NCBI GenBank assembly: GCA_946414885.1
Contig: CAMKQH010000001.1
Coordinates: 186,001-250,000, forward strand
Direction of reading: 5' to 3'
From: an uncultured Lachnospiraceae bacterium
Lineage (GTDB): Bacteria > Bacillota > Clostridia > Lachnospirales > Lachnospiraceae
Length of the DNA: 64,000 bases
The position numbers were made by a program, and so were the translations under genes. This document shows, in pieces, positions 61,080 through 64,000 of the stretch; the stretch's first letter is position 1, and the number at the start of each line of letters is the position of its first letter. The notes beneath the pieces are model-generated. The model searched no databases, was not told the origin of the DNA, and was given only the letters and a program-made list of their open reading frames with translations.

Positions 61080-61199
61080 ATTCGGAAGAAGGGTCCCGGC
61101 CGAAGGTTGGGAAGATTCCTTCTGTTTCTGCAAGGAATCTGACTAGGAAACAAAATAATAAAAGATTCCAAAAATAAAAATGCAAAGGAGAGAAAGAAC

Positions 61200-61697
61200 A
61201 TGACAAATGAATCACAGACCTTTACTTTTCAGGCACTTCCTCAGAACTTAGAGGAGTTGAAGGCACTTCCGGAAGCTTCCCTTGACACCCCTTTCAAGGC
61301 TGCGGCACTGACGATCTGTGCACTTTGCGCATATGCGTCGTCACCTGAGGCGGGAATCGAAATGTTAAATTTCCTAAAGGGGCCTCAGCCGCTGAGCGCT
61401 TATGACCTCAGCTTCCTGAAGGATAGATTCAGGGATCAGAAGTACGTGCCTTTCTCTTATTTTGAGGGCGCAGTGCCTTCCAATAATTATACGCCGAGCC
61501 AGCCTTTTACCGTTACGTTCCACACCAATCCCTACTCTTATGAGAATGACGGATACTGCATGCTTCACGTGAAGTCCGGCGGCGCGGATTCCGAGCGTCA
61601 GATCAAGCTTCGCAAGAAGGGCGAGCAGTGGTTCCTCTGGGAGCAGTTTGTCATGGTGGGCATCAGAAAATCTGCGGCTGAGGATCCGTGGGCATAA
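61200..61697 (+). CDS. Conserved small protein of unknown function (DUF6935-like)
   Basis: 165 residues, soluble. It opens with TFTFQALPQNLEELKALPEA and has a helical first half (AALTICALCAYASSPEAGIEML), then a beta-rich second half (FTVTFHTNPYSY, MLHVKSGGADSERQIKLRKK, WFLWEQF). I believe this corresponds to a Lachnospiraceae family listed as DUF6935, with moderate certainty. Function unknown. The start is supported by AAAGGAGAG 9-10 bp upstream. Codon use is like that of strongly expressed genes. Confidence 0.7.
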   Translation: MTNESQTFTFQALPQNLEELKALPEASLDTPFKAAALTICALCAYASSPEAGIEMLNFLKGPQPLSAYDLSFLKDRFRDQKYVPFSYFEGAVPSNNYTPSQPFTVTFHTNPYSYENDGYCMLHVKSGGADSERQIKLRKKGEQWFLWEQFVMVGIRKSAAEDPWA

Positions 61698-61714
61698 AAA
61701 GAGGTTGACGAAAC

Positions 61715-62809
61715 ATGGATCAGACGACGGAACCCAAAAAGAAAAACGCGAACGTTGAGCTCCTTAGGATCATTACCATGATCATGGTGACCATGCTGCA
61801 CGCGCTGGGGAAAAGTGATCTTTTGCTTCCCATGAATGACATTGATTCCGTAAACGGATGGCTCGCGTGGGGATTAGAAATCCTTTCCATTTGTGCGGTC
61901 AACGTATTCATGCTGATCTCCGGATATTTTATGATCAATTCCAGGTTTAAACTGGGACGTCTGTTTGAGATCATTTTGGAGACAATGTTTTATTCGCTGG
62001 CGCCGCTGTTAGTATTCCTGGCGTTTGGAAAGGTCACGAGTGAAGACCTTAGCATCTATAGCCTTTTGCAGTATTTTGCGCCGATACACATGGATACGTA
62101 TTGGTTTATTACAGCATATGTGGTCACATACTTGCTTTCACCGTTTTTATCGGCGGGAATCCATTCCATGGAGAAAAAGCAGCTGCGCACGGTGATACTG
62201 TGCCTTTTGGCGTATGAATGTTTTATTATCAGCATTTCGCCCGTGAAATACGTGGTAGATGACGAGGGTTATACTTTCTTGTGGTATTGCATTGTCTTTC
62301 TGATCGGAGCATACTTTAGAAAATATGGGTTCCGCTTTTTGGACAAATCATATAAGGGCAGTCTCGTTTATTTCGCCGCCTGTGTTCTTATTTACGCAGA
62401 GACGGCGGTGCTCTATTGGTTCAAGGAACGCACGGGGCGCCTGGAGGATTTTACGAGTGCGACCCTGCATTACAATCAGTTTTTAGTGTTGATGGCGGCC
62501 ATCGGGCTTTTTGTGGCATTCCTGCATGCAAAACCCCTTGGCGGGAAGGTCGCAAAGTTGATCTGTGCCATTTCACCGCTGGTGCTTGGAGTTTATCTTC
62601 TGCAAGAGAATTTAAAGCTGAGATTCGAATGGCAGGGATGGTTTGGACTAAAGGGTTCCCTTTCCGAATCCATGCCGCTGTTCCTGTTGCGATTGCTGGG
62701 AGCAGTGATTGGAATGTTCCTGCTTGGGATTTCGGTGGATGCATTGCGGTCGATTCTTTTCAAGGCGGTTCAAAGGATATTTAGCAAAGCAAAGGATACT
62801 GCAAAATGA
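61715..62809 (+). CDS. Membrane acyltransferase (acyltransferase-3 family)
   Basis: 364 residues, about ten membrane helices. After a charged N-terminus, NANVELLRIITMIMVTMLHAL carries the family's conserved RxxA/I and the catalytic-type histidine (near 29). Further on come NVFMLISGYFMI and YWFITAYVVTYLLSPFL. Such enzymes O-acylate cell-surface polysaccharides or wall polymers. It overlaps the glycosyltransferase gene by 4 bp, which supports a joint role in making or modifying a surface glycan. Confidence 0.88.
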   Translation: MDQTTEPKKKNANVELLRIITMIMVTMLHALGKSDLLLPMNDIDSVNGWLAWGLEILSICAVNVFMLISGYFMINSRFKLGRLFEIILETMFYSLAPLLVFLAFGKVTSEDLSIYSLLQYFAPIHMDTYWFITAYVVTYLLSPFLSAGIHSMEKKQLRTVILCLLAYECFIISISPVKYVVDDEGYTFLWYCIVFLIGAYFRKYGFRFLDKSYKGSLVYFAACVLIYAETAVLYWFKERTGRLEDFTSATLHYNQFLVLMAAIGLFVAFLHAKPLGGKVAKLICAISPLVLGVYLLQENLKLRFEWQGWFGLKGSLSESMPLFLLRLLGAVIGMFLLGISVDALRSILFKAVQRIFSKAKDTAK

Positions 62810-63834
62810 CGGACGTGAGCGTTATCGTACCTGTATATAACATGGCGGAAGGCGGGAAGCTGGAGTATTCCATCCGGTCGCTGATCAACCAGACGCTTCA
62901 AAACATGGAGATCATAGCGGTGGACGATGCCTCTACGGATCGGTCCCTGGAGATCCTAAGGCAGTTTGAAAAGGACTATCCCGGCCGCGTTAGAGCCATT
63001 GCCTCCCCGGAGAACAGAAAACAGGGCGGGGCAAAGAACATTGGCTTAAAAGAGGCAAAGGGCCGTTTTATAGGCTTCATGGATGCAGATGACTGGGTTA
63101 CGCCGGACATGTATGAGAAGCTTCTGAAGATTGCGGATGAGACGGGGGCTGACGTGGTGGGAACGGACATGTGTCTGGTCTACGAACACACAATGGAGCC
63201 CACCCAAAGGGTAGCGTGTAATGACGTGGCGCAGACGGGTCCGATGGATCACGAGAAAAGAAAAGCATATCTGATGAAGTCGGGACCGCTGGTTACGAAG
63301 ATTTATGCCAGGGAGATTTTTACGGAAAAGGAGTTTCACTTTCCGGAGCACATGTTTTACGAGGACAATGCAACCGGCGTGGAAATCGGCATGAGAATCA
63401 AGCACTTTGAATACCTGCCGGAAGTGAACATGTTTTACTATCAACATGACGCCTCGACGACGCATGCGATCAGTCCAAAGAAATGTGAAGATCGCATGGA
63501 GGCCATGCGAATCATGATGGATTATGCCTCAAAAAATGGAGCACTTGAGGAATTCCATGACGTGATCGAATATCAATACGGGATCCTCTTTTACCGGAAT
63601 ACGCTTTTTACCTACATGCAGGGCGTTGCCAAAAAAGACTTAAGCTTTATCCGGAATTTGGGGAAGGAAGCATTGGCAACATTCCCAAAATTCCGGGAAA
63701 ATGCTTATTATCTCAAAGAAGTGAACGATTACGAACAGAAGCTGATCAACCTGCAATTGAAATCGACGTATCTTTTTGTTTTTGTCTACTGGCTGAAACA
63801 AATATCAAAAAAGATCAAGAGCCGTCGTAAATAA
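62806..63834 (+). CDS. Family 2 glycosyltransferase
   Basis: 342 residues. GT-A fold: VSVIVPVYNMAEGG (4-17), VDDASTDRS, GGAKNIGLKEAKG, DADDW as the metal-binding DxD, and MFYEDNATGVEIG as the acceptor-side acidic motif. The C-terminal ~60 residues are basic and helical, without a clear membrane segment. It transfers a sugar to a surface polysaccharide or wall polymer; donor and acceptor are unknown. It is coupled to the acyltransferase gene by overlap and ends in a terminator. Confidence 0.92.
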   Translation: MTDVSVIVPVYNMAEGGKLEYSIRSLINQTLQNMEIIAVDDASTDRSLEILRQFEKDYPGRVRAIASPENRKQGGAKNIGLKEAKGRFIGFMDADDWVTPDMYEKLLKIADETGADVVGTDMCLVYEHTMEPTQRVACNDVAQTGPMDHEKRKAYLMKSGPLVTKIYAREIFTEKEFHFPEHMFYEDNATGVEIGMRIKHFEYLPEVNMFYYQHDASTTHAISPKKCEDRMEAMRIMMDYASKNGALEEFHDVIEYQYGILFYRNTLFTYMQGVAKKDLSFIRNLGKEALATFPKFRENAYYLKEVNDYEQKLINLQLKSTYLFVFVYWLKQISKKIKSRRK

Positions 63835-63842
63835 AGATTTGG

Positions 63843-63884
63843 AAAACCATCTTGAGAGAAATCTCAAGGTGGTTTTATTTTTTG
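63843..63884 (+). terminator. Strong terminator after the glycosyltransferase
   Basis: A 15-bp stem AAAACCATCTTGAGA (63843-63857), with G-U pairing, to TCTCAAGGTGGTTTT, with a GAAA loop, followed by ATTTTTT. Confidence 0.93.
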
Positions 63885-63895
63885 CCTATTAATAC

Positions 63896-63924
63896 TTGAC
63901 AAAAAGAAGTTAGTTGTGTATAAC
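63896..63924 (+). promoter_or_regulatory. Strong promoter for a gene beyond the window
   Basis: Consensus TTGACA (63896-63901), a 17-bp spacer and TATAAC (63919-63924). No start codon with a ribosome site is seen before the window ends. Confidence 0.85.
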
Positions 63925-63980
63925 AGTAATAGTTAGATGATTCTAACATTATTTTTTGAGCGCAAGTTAGTTTTAACTAA
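63909..63980 (+). promoter_or_regulatory. TTAG/CTAA dyads around the last promoter, possible metalloregulator operators
   Basis: A half site GTTAGTT (63909-63915) lies in the promoter spacer. GTTAGA-4-TCTAAC (63932-63947) follows the -10, and TTAGTT-2-AACTAA (63967-63980) follows that. TTAG...CTAA dyads are typical of DtxR-family iron or manganese repressors, but the target gene is outside the window. Confidence 0.4.
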
Positions 63981-64000
63981 TATTCTGCGTGAAAGAAAAG

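Noticed and set aside
1-64000. CRISPR array, prophage, integrase, transposase or attachment site
   Set aside because: No regularly spaced direct repeats and no protein with such motifs were seen; the only tRNA has no integrase nearby.

Overview
The window looks like a chromosomal segment of an anaerobic Clostridia species, most likely Lachnospiraceae. The reasons are the strong AGGAGG-type ribosome sites with frequent GTG and TTG starts, the cluster def-fmt-rsmB-rlmN-prpC-prkC-rsgA, an oxygen-independent cobalamin pathway, small families I associate with that group (DUF5348, DUF6483, XpaC/TelA), and a MurE with the DNPR motif expected for meso-diaminopimelate. Nearly every gene is on the + strand; the one clear exception is an HD-GYP protein at 24.8-26.6 kb. 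I see no phage, insertion sequence or CRISPR array.

Layout. (1) 0-0.75 kb: 3' end of a phenylacetate-CoA ligase-type gene. (2) 1.4-4.6 kb: a glmS-type self-cleaving ribozyme heading an operon of a GlmU-like acetyltransferase, NagB and GlmM, with no glmS. This is the most unusual item: a GlcN6P-sensing ribozyme on what looks like an amino-sugar biosynthesis set that would use ammonia through NagB. (3) 4.8-7.0 kb: an acyl-CoA ligase, tRNA-Leu(CAG) and a possible small RNA. (4) 7.1-21.4 kb: housekeeping genes murE, priA, def, fmt, rsmB, rlmN, prpC, prkC, rsgA, then xpaC and telA. (5) 21.5-24.7 kb: a GH10 xylanase fused in frame to a flavin/PPOX-type protein, and a carbohydrate-esterase-like hydrolase. 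(6) 26.8-61.0 kb: a cobalamin riboswitch with its own terminator, followed by 34 kb of same-strand genes with no gap above 69 bp. (7) 61.2-63.8 kb: a small unknown protein, a membrane acyltransferase and a glycosyltransferase. A new promoter with dyad operators ends the window.

The cobalamin region holds a surface-anchored CbiK-like chelatase, a BtuF/BtuC/BtuD-like uptake system, and cobQ, cobT, cobU, cobS, cobC, cbiB, cobD, cbiC, cbiD, cbiF, cbiG, cbiH, a cbiJ-cbiE-cbiT fusion and cbiA. It therefore covers most steps from cobalt-precorrin-3 to cobalamin plus lower-loop assembly. cbiL and a corrinoid adenosyltransferase are not in the window. Between cbiD and cbiF sit eight genes with no evident cobalamin role (leucine-rich repeat protein, phosphoesterase, thioesterase, Nudix-HD fusion, membrane protein, serine hydrolase, DUF4832 protein, Ldh-type dehydrogenase).

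A composition signal also runs through the coding sequence: Asn, Asp, His and Tyr codons end in C almost always when the next codon is GTN (valine), though they often end in T before other G-starting codons. All functional calls rest on reading motifs; no database search was run.
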